NCBI RefSeq assembly: GCF_002973535.1
Contig: NZ_PVEP01000001.1
Location: 620,001-684,000, forward strand
Reading direction: 5' to 3'
Origin: Albidovulum denitrificans
Lineage (GTDB): Bacteria; Pseudomonadota; Alphaproteobacteria; Rhodobacterales; Rhodobacteraceae
Length of the DNA stretch: 64,000 nt
In this document: one piece after another, positions 9,433-18,065 of the stretch
Layout of the letters: the number at the start of each line of letters is the position of its first letter
How positions within the stretch are numbered: position 1 is the stretch's first letter
The notes under the pieces: model-generated
Told to the model about the DNA's origin: nothing
The model's input: only the letters and a program-made list of their open reading frames with translations
Databases searched by the model: none
Position numbers and translations under genes: made by a program

Positions 9433-10439
9433 TGCTCAGATTCATCTTCTCGCGACTGCTCACCTTCCTGCCGACCTTCTTCGGCGTGACGCTGATCGCC
9501 TTCGCCTTCATCCGCGTGCTGCCGGGCGATCCGATCATCGTCATGGCGGGCGAACGCGGCGTGACGCCGGAACGGTATCAGGAGCTTATCACCCAGTTCG
9601 GCTTCGACCGGCCGGTGATCGTGCAATACTGGGACTACCTGAAAGGCGTGCTGCACGGCGATCTGGGACACAGCTTTGTCACCAAGAAGCCGGTCTGGGA
9701 CGAATTCTTCACCCTCTTCCCGGCCACGCTGGAACTGTCGCTTTGCGCCATCGTCTTCGCCACACTCCTTGGCCTGCCCGCGGGCGTGATCGCCGCCGTG
9801 AACCGGGGCAAGTTCTTTGACCGGACGCTGATGTCCTCGGCCCTGATCGGCTATTCGATGCCGATCTTCTGGTGGGCGCTGCTGCTCATCATCGTCTTTT
9901 CCGGCTGGCTTGGCTGGACGCCGGTGTCGGGCCGGATCAGCCTGATGTATTACTTCGACAATCCCACCGGCTTCATGCTTTGGGATGCGCTCTGGTCGGG
10001 GCAGAAGGGCGCGCTCTGGTCCGCGATCCATCACCTGATCCTGCCCACGATCGTCCTTGGCACCATCCCGCTGGCCGTCATCGCGCGCCAGACCCGGTCG
10101 GCCATGCTTGAGGTGCTGTCAGAGGATTACATCCGCACCGCCCGCGCCAAGGGCCTTGCCCCCTTCCGCGTCAACGGCGTCCATGCGCTCAGGAATGCGC
10201 TGATCCCGGTCATCACCGTCATCGGCCTGTCGGTCGGCACGCTTCTGGCGGGCGCCATCCTGACCGAGACGATCTTTTCCTGGCCCGGCATCGGCAAGTG
10301 GATGGTCGATTCGATCTTCCGCCGCGACTACCCGGTCGTGCAGGGCGGGCTGGTCCTGATCGCGGTCATGGTGATGATCGTGAACCTGACCGTGGACATG
10401 CTCTACGGCTTCATCAATCCCAAGATACGGAAGCGCTGA
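9432..10439 (+). CDS. ABC transporter permease, DppB type
   Basis: This 335-residue inner-membrane permease forms half of the translocation channel of the peptide-type ABC transporter. The N-terminus MLRFIFSRLLTFLPTFFGVTLIAFAFIRVLPGDP is split over two typical DppB blocks, and the EAA loop region reads YIRTARAKGLAPFRVNGVHA. It overlaps the M24 gene by one base and the DppC-type gene by one base, so translation is coupled across the operon. Confidence 0.95.
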   Translation: MLRFIFSRLLTFLPTFFGVTLIAFAFIRVLPGDPIIVMAGERGVTPERYQELITQFGFDRPVIVQYWDYLKGVLHGDLGHSFVTKKPVWDEFFTLFPATLELSLCAIVFATLLGLPAGVIAAVNRGKFFDRTLMSSALIGYSMPIFWWALLLIIVFSGWLGWTPVSGRISLMYYFDNPTGFMLWDALWSGQKGALWSAIHHLILPTIVLGTIPLAVIARQTRSAMLEVLSEDYIRTARAKGLAPFRVNGVHALRNALIPVITVIGLSVGTLLAGAILTETIFSWPGIGKWMVDSIFRRDYPVVQGGLVLIAVMVMIVNLTVDMLYGFINPKIRKR

Positions 10440-11344
10440 TGGCCGAGACAACCGCCTCCACCCCGACCGCCGCCGTCGCCCGTCCCGGCCGCCTGCGTGA
10501 GTTCTGGTATTACTTCCGCGAGAACCGGGGCGCCGTCATGGGCTTCTGGGTCTTCGCGGCCTTCATTGTCGTGGCGCTGTTCGCCCCCTGGATCGCGCCG
10601 CATGATCCCAGCCAGCAGTTCCGCGACCACCTGCTGCAACCGCCCTTCTGGCAAGAGGGCGGCAGCCTCGCCTTCCCGCTTGGCACCGACGCGCTGGGCC
10701 GCGACATGCTGTCGAGGCTGCTGAACGGCGCGCGCTATTCCTTCTATGTCGGCATCGTCGTCGTCGCCTTTGCCGCCACCGGCGGGATCATCATCGGCCT
10801 GATCGCGGGCTTCGCGCCGAAATGGCTCGACACGATCATCATGCGGATCATGGATATCGTGCTGGCCTTCCCGTCGCTTCTGCTGGCGCTGGTGCTGGTG
10901 GCGATCCTCGGGCCCTCGCTGACCAATGCGATGATCGCCATCGCCATCGTTCTGCAACCCCACTATGTCCGCCTGACCCGCGCCAGCGTCATGTCCGAAC
11001 GATCCAAGGACTATGTGACGGCGGCCAAGGTCGCGGGCGCCGGGACGGTGCGGCTGATGTTCGTCACCGTCCTGCCGAACTGCCTGTCGCCGATCATCGT
11101 GCAGGGCGCGCTGTCGTTTTCGACCGCGATCCTCGACGCGGCAGCGCTCGGCTTTCTCGGCATGGGCGCACAGCCGCCGACCCCGGAATGGGGGACCATG
11201 CTGGCCGAGGCGCGCGAATTCATCCTGCGCGCCTGGTGGGTCGTGACCTTCCCCGGCCTCGCCATCCTCATCACCGTTCTGGCCATCAACCTGATGGGCG
11301 ACGGCCTGCGCGACGCGCTCGACCCGAAACTGAAGCGGAGCTGA
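10439..11344 (+). CDS. ABC transporter permease, DppC type
   Basis: This second channel subunit has 301 residues starting at the ATG at 10439, which overlaps the preceding stop codon (TGATG). The frame is open further upstream, but that would run through the DppB gene. It has the DppC pattern: a soluble N-terminus, one helix ([22 protein letters not shown]), then the permease domain with [19 protein letters not shown] and the EAA loop [14 protein letters not shown]. It pairs with the DppB-like subunit and the two ATPases downstream. Confidence 0.95.
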   Translation: MAETTASTPTAAVARPGRLREFWYYFRENRGAVMGFWVFAAFIVVALFAPWIAPHDPSQQFRDHLLQPPFWQEGGSLAFPLGTDALGRDMLSRLLNGARYSFYVGIVVVAFAATGGIIIGLIAGFAPKWLDTIIMRIMDIVLAFPSLLLALVLVAILGPSLTNAMIAIAIVLQPHYVRLTRASVMSERSKDYVTAAKVAGAGTVRLMFVTVLPNCLSPIIVQGALSFSTAILDAAALGFLGMGAQPPTPEWGTMLAEAREFILRAWWVVTFPGLAILITVLAINLMGDGLRDALDPKLKRS

Positions 11345-11348
11345 TCCG

Positions 11349-12326
11349 ATGCCCCTTCTTGAACTCCGCAACCTCTCGGTCGATTTCGCCACCGCCTCCG
11401 GCCCGTTCCGCGCCGTCGACGGCGTCGATGTCTCGGTCGACAAGGGCGAAATCCTCGCCATCGTGGGTGAAAGCGGCTCTGGCAAATCGGTCTCGATGCT
11501 CGCCATGATGGGCCTCTTGCCCTGGACCGCGACCGTCACCGCCGATGTGATGAACTTCGACGGCAAGGACCTGCGCCAGCTTTCGCCGAAAGCGCGCCGC
11601 AAGATCATCGGCAAGGACATGGCGATGATCTTTCAGGAGCCGATGTCCTCGCTGAACCCCTGCTTCACCGCCGGCTACCAGATCAAGGAAGCGCTGCGCC
11701 TCCACCTTGGCCTTGACGCGAAGGCCCGCCAGAAACGCGCGGTGGAACTCTTTGAGATGGTCGGCATCCCGGCGCCTGAGGAACGGCTGAAAGCCTTCCC
11801 GCACCAGTTGTCAGGCGGCATGAACCAGCGCGTGATGATCGCCATGGCCATCGCCTGCAACCCCAAGCTGCTGATCGCCGACGAACCCACGACCGCGCTT
11901 GACGTGACCATTCAGGCGCAGATCCTCGACCTTCTGACCGGCTTGCAGCGCGACACCGGCATGGCGCTGATCCTCATCACGCATGACATGGGCGTGGTGG
12001 CCGAAACCGCCGAACGTGTGTCGGTCCAATACGCGGGCCAGAAGGTCGAAGAGCAGCCGGTCGCGGACCTTTTCGCGACCCCGCACCACCCCTATACATC
12101 CGCCCTTCTGGCAGCCCTGCCCGAACGCGCGACCGAACGCCACCTGCCGACCATTCCCGGTGTCGTGCCGGGACAGTTCGACCGGCCCGAGGGCTGCCTC
12201 TTCAGCCCGCGCTGCAAATTCGCCGATGACCGCTGCCGCACCGTACCGCCCGTCCCGGCCAGCGCCGATCTGGGCTTTGCCCGCTGCCACTATCCCCTTT
12301 CCGTTTCCGCCGAGGCCGAAGCATGA
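11349..12326 (+). CDS. ABC transporter ATP-binding protein, DppD type
   Basis: This 325-residue ATPase energises the peptide-type transporter. Walker A GESGSGKS is at residues 40-47, the signature is LSGGMNQR and Walker B reads [12 protein letters not shown]. The C-terminal oligopeptide-transporter extension ends in [14 protein letters not shown], whose cysteines resemble the Fe-S/Cys-rich tail of DppD and OppD proteins. It starts four bases after the DppC stop and overlaps the DppF-type gene by four bases (ATGA). Confidence 0.95.
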   Translation: MPLLELRNLSVDFATASGPFRAVDGVDVSVDKGEILAIVGESGSGKSVSMLAMMGLLPWTATVTADVMNFDGKDLRQLSPKARRKIIGKDMAMIFQEPMSSLNPCFTAGYQIKEALRLHLGLDAKARQKRAVELFEMVGIPAPEERLKAFPHQLSGGMNQRVMIAMAIACNPKLLIADEPTTALDVTIQAQILDLLTGLQRDTGMALILITHDMGVVAETAERVSVQYAGQKVEEQPVADLFATPHHPYTSALLAALPERATERHLPTIPGVVPGQFDRPEGCLFSPRCKFADDRCRTVPPVPASADLGFARCHYPLSVSAEAEA

Positions 12327-13279
12327 CCGCCCCCGTCGTCGTCGCCGACAAGCTGACCCGCCATTACGAAGTCAAGCGCGGCCTCTTCGCCGCCCCCGGC
12401 ATCGTCAAGGCGGTCTCGGAAACCTCCTTCACGCTGGAACCGGGCAAGACGCTGGCCATCGTGGGCGAAAGCGGCTGCGGCAAGTCCACGCTGGCCCGCG
12501 TGATTACCATGATCGAGGAACCGACCTCGGGCAGCTTCTCCATCGGCGGCGTGACGGCGGGGCCGGACACGCAGGCGCAATTGCGCACCGATGTGCAGAT
12601 CGTCTTTCAGGACCCCTACGGCTCGCTCAACCCGCGCCAGCGGATCGGGTCTATCCTTGAAGAACCGCTGAAGATCAACCGCCCGAAGATGAGCGCCGCC
12701 GAACGCACCGCGAAGGCGCGCGAGATGCTGGCGCTGGTCGGCCTGCGCCCCGAACATTTCGACCGCTACCCGCATATGTTCTCCGGCGGTCAGCGCCAGC
12801 GCATCGCGGTCGCCCGCGCGCTGATGCTGGAACCCAAGGTCCTCGTGCTGGACGAACCCGTCTCGGCGCTCGACCTGTCGATCCAGAGCCAGATCCTCAA
12901 CCTTCTGGTGGATCTGCAGGAACGGATGGGGCTGGCCTATCTGTTCATCAGCCATGACCTGTCGGTGGTCAAACACATGGCCGACGACATCATCGTCATG
13001 TATCTCGGTCGCCCCGTGGAAATGGGACCGAAGGACCTGGTCTTCGCCCATCCGCGCCACCCTTATACCAAGGCGCTTCTGTCGGCGACGCCGGTCGCCG
13101 ACCCGAAGGGCGCACGCCAAAGGATCAAGCTGGAAGGCGAACTGCCCTCACCCCTGAACGTGCCGCCCGGCTGCGCCTTCGCGCCGCGCTGCTGGAAGGC
13201 CGAGGCGCGTTGCCGGGCCGAGAGGCCGGAACTGGAAGGCGCCCCCCAGTCCGCCGCCTGCTTCTTCCCCGAAGGCTAA
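12323..13279 (+). CDS. ABC transporter ATP-binding protein, DppF type
   Basis: This 318-residue second ATPase of the transporter pairs with the DppD-like subunit. It has Walker [10 protein letters not shown], the signature [15 protein letters not shown] and Walker [13 protein letters not shown]. The tail ending [15 protein letters not shown] is the usual oligopeptide ABC extension. It is the last transporter gene; the enamidase-like gene follows after a 92-base gap that probably contains its own promoter. Confidence 0.95.
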   Translation: MTAPVVVADKLTRHYEVKRGLFAAPGIVKAVSETSFTLEPGKTLAIVGESGCGKSTLARVITMIEEPTSGSFSIGGVTAGPDTQAQLRTDVQIVFQDPYGSLNPRQRIGSILEEPLKINRPKMSAAERTAKAREMLALVGLRPEHFDRYPHMFSGGQRQRIAVARALMLEPKVLVLDEPVSALDLSIQSQILNLLVDLQERMGLAYLFISHDLSVVKHMADDIIVMYLGRPVEMGPKDLVFAHPRHPYTKALLSATPVADPKGARQRIKLEGELPSPLNVPPGCAFAPRCWKAEARCRAERPELEGAPQSAACFFPEG

Positions 13280-13303
13280 GGCCGCCCGCGCAGCCCAAAA
13301 TCA

Positions 13304-13315
13304 TTTGCCTGCAAA
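13304..13315. promoter_or_regulatory. Palindrome TTTGC-CT-GCAAA upstream of enamidase-like gene
   Basis: TTTGC (13304-13308) and GCAAA (13311-13315) form an inverted repeat in the 92-base gap before the amidohydrolase start at 13372. The gap suggests a separate promoter, and the palindrome could be the binding site of the XRE-cupin regulator upstream. There is no supporting evidence beyond symmetry and place. Confidence 0.25.
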
Positions 13316-13371
13316 CGAAAGCTGTGGGAGCATCCGGGCGAAGAGTCCCCCGCAACGCGAAAGGCAATCCC

Positions 13372-14568
13372 ATGGCCGATCCCGCCCCCGCCGCCACCGG
13401 CAAGACGAAACTCGTCATCCGCAACATCGGCCAGATCCTGTCCGGCAAGATCGAGGAACCGCTGATCGACGGCGATTGCGTGGTCTGCGACGGCGGCAAG
13501 ATCACCGCCGTGGGCTACGCCAAGGACCTCGACACCGACCGGGCGACGACGGTGGTCGATGCCAAGGGCGTGACGCTCTGCCCCGGCCTGATCGACAGCC
13601 ATGTCCACCCGGTCATCGGCGACTACACGCCCCGGCAACAGCAGCTGAACTGGATCGACTCGTGCCTCCACGGCGGCGTCACCACGATGATCTCGGCGGG
13701 TGAGGTCCACGCGCCGGGCCGTCCCAAGGACATCGTCGGCCTCAAGGCGATGGCGATCGCCTCGCAGCGCTGGTACGAGAATTTCCGCCCCTCCGGCGTC
13801 AAGGTCCATTCCGGCGCCCCGGTGCTGGAAGAGGGCATGGTCGAAAGCGACTTCAAGGACCTTGCCGATGCCGGCGTGACCCTTCTGGGCGAAGTCGGCC
13901 TCGGCTCCGTCAAGGCGGGTGAAACGGCGGCGCAGATGGTCAAATGGGCGCGCAAATACGGCATCCAGTCGACAATCCACACCGGCGGCCCCTCGATCCC
14001 CGGCTCCGGCCTGATCGACAAGGACGTGGTGCTTGAGGCCGACGCCGACATCATCGGCCATATCAACGGCGGCCATACCGCCCTGCCCGACGACCAGATC
14101 ATGTGCCTTTGCGAAAGCTGCCTGCGCGGGATCGAGATCGTCCATAACGGCAACGAACGCGCGGGCCTTCTGGCGATGCGCACCGCCTTCGAACTTGGCC
14201 AGCCGGAGCGGGTGATCCTTGGCACCGACGCGCCCGCAGGCTCCGGCGTCCAGCCGCTCGGCATCCTGCGCATGATCGCGATGCTGTCTTCGTTGGGCGA
14301 CGTCCCGGCCGAGATCGCCTTCTGCTTCGCCACCGGCAACACGGCGCGGATGCGCGAGCTTGACTGCGGCATCATCGAACCCGGCAAATCGGCCGATTTC
14401 ATCCTGATCGACATGGCCCAGCACGCGCCCGGCAAGGACATGCTGGAATCGATCCGCCAGGGCAACCTGCCCGGTGTCGGCATGACGGTGATCGACGGCG
14501 TGGTCCGCTCGGCCCGCAGCCGCAACACCCCGCCCGCCGCCCGGTTGCCGGAAATCGTCGAAGGCTGA
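13372..14568 (+). CDS. Amidohydrolase, enamidase-like (cyclic enamide/lactam hydrolase)
   Basis: This 398-residue cytoplasmic metal-dependent amidohydrolase resembles, from memory, the enamidase of Eubacterium barkeri nicotinate fermentation over long stretches (LHGGVTTMISAGE, PGRPKD, GVKVHSGAPVLEEG, GEVGLGSVK). That enzyme opens the ring of a cyclic enamide. Putative metal ligands are His77 and His79 (DSHVH), Glu174 (GEVGLG), His203, His230 and Asp286 (GTDAP). The ATG at 13372 follows GAAAGGCAATCCC; the upstream open frame is not conserved. It lies behind a peptide-type transporter, so it probably opens a cyclic amide brought in by that system. The nicotinate pathway itself is not seen here. 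Confidence 0.85.
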   Translation: MADPAPAATGKTKLVIRNIGQILSGKIEEPLIDGDCVVCDGGKITAVGYAKDLDTDRATTVVDAKGVTLCPGLIDSHVHPVIGDYTPRQQQLNWIDSCLHGGVTTMISAGEVHAPGRPKDIVGLKAMAIASQRWYENFRPSGVKVHSGAPVLEEGMVESDFKDLADAGVTLLGEVGLGSVKAGETAAQMVKWARKYGIQSTIHTGGPSIPGSGLIDKDVVLEADADIIGHINGGHTALPDDQIMCLCESCLRGIEIVHNGNERAGLLAMRTAFELGQPERVILGTDAPAGSGVQPLGILRMIAMLSSLGDVPAEIAFCFATGNTARMRELDCGIIEPGKSADFILIDMAQHAPGKDMLESIRQGNLPGVGMTVIDGVVRSARSRNTPPAARLPEIVEG

Positions 14569-14580
14569 TCCCGGCCGCCC

Positions 14581-14621
14581 CCGCCGGACGCCTCCGGCGG
14601 GAGTATTTGGACAACGAAGAA
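14581..14621 (+). repeat. 3'-end repeat motif, copy A (hairpin + GAGTATTT...CAACGAAGAA)
   Basis: A perfect 8-bp hairpin (CCGCCGGA/TCCGGCGG, 14581-14600, 4-base loop) is followed directly by GAGTATTTGGACAACGAAGA (from 14601). It begins 13 bases after the enamidase-like stop codon. The same arrangement occurs at 14632-14686 on the other strand, at 20112-20160 and at 23105-23172. It may be part of a terminator. Confidence 0.7.
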
Positions 14622-14631
14622 ATCCGGCCTA

Positions 14632-14686
14632 CTTCTTCGTTGGAAAAGTACTCTCCAGGGGGTCCGGGGGATGGAAAATCCCCCGG
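14632..14686 (-). repeat. 3'-end repeat motif, copy B, facing copy A
   Basis: Read on the minus strand, a perfect 9-bp hairpin (CCGGGGGAT/ATCCCCCGG, 14664-14686, 5-base loop) is followed by GAGAGTACTTTTCCAACGAA and GAAG (14655 down to 14632). It starts nine bases after the stop of the minus-strand aminotransferase gene. Copies A and B are therefore mirror images in the gap between two convergent genes. Confidence 0.7.
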
Positions 14687-14694
14687 CCTTCGCC

Positions 14695-15837
14695 TTAGCC
14701 GCGCGCGGCCATGAAGGCCTGAAGCCGCTTCAGCCCCTCGGCAATATCCGCGGTGGAGCGGGCATAGGAAAAGCGCAAGGTACGCCCACCCCGGCGCGGA
14801 TCGAAATCCAGCCCCGGCGTGACCGAGACGCCCGCCTTTTCAAGGAGTTCCGCCGCGAAGCTCAAGCTGTCATCGGTCAGGTCCGACACATCGGCATAGA
14901 TGTAGAAGGCGCCATCGGGCGGCGCGATGCGGGTGAAGCCCGCTTTCGGCAGGCCTTCCAGCATCAGGCGGCGATTTTCCGCGTAGACGGAACGGTTTGC
15001 CTCCAGTTCCTCAACCGCGCCCAGCGCGCCGAGGGCGGCGATCTGGCTGGCATGGGGCGGGCAGATGAACATGTTCTGCGCCAGACGCTCCACCGTGCGC
15101 ACATGCGCCTCTGGCACGACCATCCAGCCGATGCGCCAGCCGGTCATGGAAAAGTATTTGGAAAAGGAGTTTATGACGTAAACTTCATCCGATACTTCAA
15201 GGGCGGAGACAGCGCGCCCCTCATAATGCAGCCCGTGATAGATCTCGTCCGAGACGAAGCTGACGCCCTTCTTCCCGGCCGCCCCGATCAGCGCGGCAAG
15301 CGCGTCATGGTCGAGCATCGTGCCGGAGGGGTTGGCGGGCGAGGCGACGATCAGGCCCTGCACACCGTCAGGGATCGCCTCGGGGCGCGGCTGATAGCGG
15401 TCCCCGGCCGCCGTGGGGATGCCGACCGGGGTCAGCGACAGGGCGCGCAGGATCTGCCGGTAGGAGGGGTAGCCCGGCTCCCCCAGCGCCACGCGGTCAC
15501 CGGCATCGAAAAGCGCGGTGAAGGCCAGCAGGAAGGCCGCCGAGGATCCCGCCGTCACCACCACCCGCGCGGGGTCAAGATCCACCCCGTACCAGCGGCG
15601 GTAAAGCGCCGCGATCCCCTCGCGCAACTCCGGCAGGCCAAGCGCCACGGTATATCCCAGCGCGTCGCCCTCCATCGCCGCCGCCAGCCTGTCGCGCGCC
15701 AGACGCGGCGCGGGGGTGGAGGGCTGGCCGACCTCCATATGGATGATGTGGCGCCCGGCGGCCTCGGCCTTGCGGGCGGCTTCCATGACGTCCATCACAA
15801 TGAAGGGATCGACCTCACCCCGGCTTGATAAACGCAT
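14695..15837 (-). CDS. PLP-dependent aminotransferase, class I/II
   Basis: This 380-residue aspartate-aminotransferase-fold enzyme transfers an amino group using pyridoxal phosphate. The PLP lysine is Lys227 in NSFSKYFSMTGWRIGW. Substrate and cofactor signatures GYPSYRQ, SPANPSGTML and SDEIYHGLHYEG are present, as is the C-terminal Arg of RFSYARS. The start MRLSSRGEVDPF at 15837 is preferred over the long open frame further upstream, which lies antisense to the DsbA-like gene. It stands alone, divergent from that gene. The amino-acid substrate cannot be named; the sequence looks closest to class-I enzymes annotated as aspartate or alanine aminotransferases. Confidence 0.92.
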   Translation of the reverse strand: MRLSSRGEVDPFIVMDVMEAARKAEAAGRHIIHMEVGQPSTPAPRLARDRLAAAMEGDALGYTVALGLPELREGIAALYRRWYGVDLDPARVVVTAGSSAAFLLAFTALFDAGDRVALGEPGYPSYRQILRALSLTPVGIPTAAGDRYQPRPEAIPDGVQGLIVASPANPSGTMLDHDALAALIGAAGKKGVSFVSDEIYHGLHYEGRAVSALEVSDEVYVINSFSKYFSMTGWRIGWMVVPEAHVRTVERLAQNMFICPPHASQIAALGALGAVEELEANRSVYAENRRLMLEGLPKAGFTRIAPPDGAFYIYADVSDLTDDSLSFAAELLEKAGVSVTPGLDFDPRRGGRTLRFSYARSTADIAEGLKRLQAFMAARG

Positions 15838-15987
15838 CCCCGCCCTCCATTCTGGCCACCGACAATCCGGGCCTTCTTTCCAGCGCCGCCGCGAAAGGTC
15901 AATCGGGCCTGCGACGGCGCGACGCTTGCGCGGGACCGGCCCACCCCCTATTCCCGGGCCAACGCCTTGGACAGACCGGAGCCGACG

Positions 15988-16734
15988 ATGAAACTTGCCC
16001 CCCTTGCGACCGCCGCCCTTCTGGGCCTTGCCAGCCCCGCCCTGGCCGTCGATCTCAGCGCCATGTCGGCCGAGGAGAAGGCCGCCTTCGGCGATGCCGT
16101 GCGCGCCTACCTGCTGGAAAACCCCGAGGTGCTGACCGAGGCGATCGAGGTCCTGAAGGACCGTCAGGCGGCGGCGGAAGCGGTCGCTGATGTCGAACTG
16201 GTCAAGGCCAATGCCGCGGATCTTTTCGCCGACACCGCCAGCTATACCGGCGGCAATCCCGAGGGCGACCTCACGGTGGTGGAGTTCATCGACTACCGCT
16301 GCGGCTACTGCAAGAAGGCGCATTCCGAGGTCATGGACCTTGTGAACGGCGACGGCAATATCCGCTACATCGTCAAGGAACTTCCGATCCTGAGCGAGGA
16401 CTCGGCGACCGCCGCCCGCTTTGCCATCGCCACCCTTCAGGTTGCGGGGCCAGAGGCCTATGCCAAGGTCAATGCGGGCTTTTACGAAAGCTTCCGGGGT
16501 GAGGTGACGCCCGACACGCTGTCGGCCTTTGCCGATGATCTGGGCCTTGATGCGGCGCCGATCCTGGCGCGGATGGAGGCGCCCGAGGTCACGAAGGTGA
16601 TCGAGGACAATCACGCGCTGGCGCAACGGATGCAGATCTCCGGCACGCCGACCTTCGTCATGGGCGAACAGATGGTGCGCGGCTATATCCCGCTGGCCCA
16701 CATGCAGCAGGTCGTGGCCGAGGAACGCGGCTAA
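15988..16734 (+). CDS. DsbA-family thiol-disulfide protein (periplasmic)
   Basis: This 248-residue exported protein has a signal peptide (residues 1-20, cleavage after SPALA) and a thioredoxin-like domain with C105-G-Y-C108 and the cis-proline segment SGTPTF. An N-terminal helical region (about 25-85) precedes the fold, as in the DsbA/Com1 group common in alphaproteobacteria, which act as disulfide isomerases or oxidases. The ATG at 15988 is chosen because it begins the signal peptide directly. The aminotransferase gene is divergent. Confidence 0.92.
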   Translation: MKLAPLATAALLGLASPALAVDLSAMSAEEKAAFGDAVRAYLLENPEVLTEAIEVLKDRQAAAEAVADVELVKANAADLFADTASYTGGNPEGDLTVVEFIDYRCGYCKKAHSEVMDLVNGDGNIRYIVKELPILSEDSATAARFAIATLQVAGPEAYAKVNAGFYESFRGEVTPDTLSAFADDLGLDAAPILARMEAPEVTKVIEDNHALAQRMQISGTPTFVMGEQMVRGYIPLAHMQQVVAEERG

Positions 16735-16829
16735 CCCCGCCCTTCCCTGCCCGGCACGGGTCTTGCGCTGCCGCGCCGGATCGGCTTGTCTGGACCGACC
16801 TCTGTCCAGCCAAGGGTCCGTGCCTCCCC

Positions 16830-17987
16830 GTGTCCAAAATCGCCCCCCTCACCGCCCGCGATCCCGACGAACATCACCGCGCGGCGACGACGCTTGAGCT
16901 TTTCTTCGACCTCGTCAGCGTGATCGCCATCGCGGCGGTGACGGTGGGCCTGCACCATGCCATCGCCGAGGGCCACGGGATCGAGGCGCTGCCGCGCTTT
17001 GTCTTCCTCTTCCTCGCGATCTGGTGGGCCTGGATGAACTTTACCTGGTTCGCCTCGGCCTTCGACAATGACGATACGCTCTATCGCCTGCTGGTCATGG
17101 TCATCATGGGCGGCGCGCTGATCTTCGCGGGCGGCGCGGGGCATATCTTTCAGACGCTGGATCTCTCCTTCGGCCTCTTCGGCTGGGTGGTGATGCGGCT
17201 GGGGATGATCGGGCTTTGGCTGCGCGCCGCGCGGGTGCCGGGCTATCGCACAACCTGCCTGCGTTACGCCGCCGGGATCGCCGTCGCGCAGATCGCCTGG
17301 TGCGTGACCTACTTCGCCGCCGCGCCGGGATCGGCGGTCTTCTACGCCCTCGGCCTTGCCTGTTTCCTGATCGAATTCGCCGTCCCGCCCTTTGCCGAAA
17401 GCGCCCGCGTGACGCCCTGGCACCGCCACCACATCATCGAACGCTACGGCCTTTTGATGATCATCTCGATGGGGGAGATCGTGCTGTCGATCAGCCACGG
17501 TTTCGGCGCGCTCTTTTCCGACCATCCCAGCCTTCATGCCGCCTTCGTCTCGGTCTCGGCGCTGGTCATCGTGTTTTCGATCTGGTGGGTCTATTTCTGC
17601 GAGGAAGAGCATCTGGTCAGCACGAAACTGCGGACCGCGCTGATCTGGGGCTATGGCCATGTCTTCCTGTTCATGGCCACGGCAGCCTTGGGCGCGGCCA
17701 TCGCGGCCTCGATCGACGTGGCAACGGATCACGCCCATGCCAGCCAGCATGAGGTGTCGAAATGGCTGGGCGGCAGCCTTGCCGTGGGGAGCCTCGCGCT
17801 TTGGGTGACGCGCGACCGGGTGCTGGCGCTGCCAGCCCGGCTGAAAGCCGCGCTGCCGGTGATGACGCTGATCTTCGCCCTTGCCGCCACCCTTGGCCTG
17901 CCGGTCTGGGCCTTCGCCCTTCTCTCGGTCGTGACCGCGCTTTGGCGCGCGCCCGGTACGCGGCGCGACCATCCTGCCGCAGCCTGA
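16830..17987 (+). CDS. Low temperature requirement protein A (LtrA) family membrane protein
   Basis: This integral membrane protein of 385 residues has about ten hydrophobic segments. The family signature HHRAATTLELFFDLVSVIAI is near the N-terminus, and the rest contains repeated tryptophan-rich helices (FLAIWWAWMNFTWF, FSIWWVYFCEEEH). LtrA was named for cold growth in Listeria, but the biochemical role is unknown. The start is a GTG at 16830, which gives a natural short N-terminus. Confidence 0.9.
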   Translation: MSKIAPLTARDPDEHHRAATTLELFFDLVSVIAIAAVTVGLHHAIAEGHGIEALPRFVFLFLAIWWAWMNFTWFASAFDNDDTLYRLLVMVIMGGALIFAGGAGHIFQTLDLSFGLFGWVVMRLGMIGLWLRAARVPGYRTTCLRYAAGIAVAQIAWCVTYFAAAPGSAVFYALGLACFLIEFAVPPFAESARVTPWHRHHIIERYGLLMIISMGEIVLSISHGFGALFSDHPSLHAAFVSVSALVIVFSIWWVYFCEEEHLVSTKLRTALIWGYGHVFLFMATAALGAAIAASIDVATDHAHASQHEVSKWLGGSLAVGSLALWVTRDRVLALPARLKAALPVMTLIFALAATLGLPVWAFALLSVVTALWRAPGTRRDHPAAA

Positions 17988-18065
17988 CCGCTTCATGCCG
18001 CTTGCGGGACATTGCCCTTGCCGCGAAAGGGCTTAGATAGGCAGGCGAACAGAGTGAGTAGTGCC

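Noticed and set aside
15838-16701. N-terminal extension of the aminotransferase frame
   Set aside because: It lies antisense to the DsbA-like gene, and the conserved aminotransferase start is at 15837.
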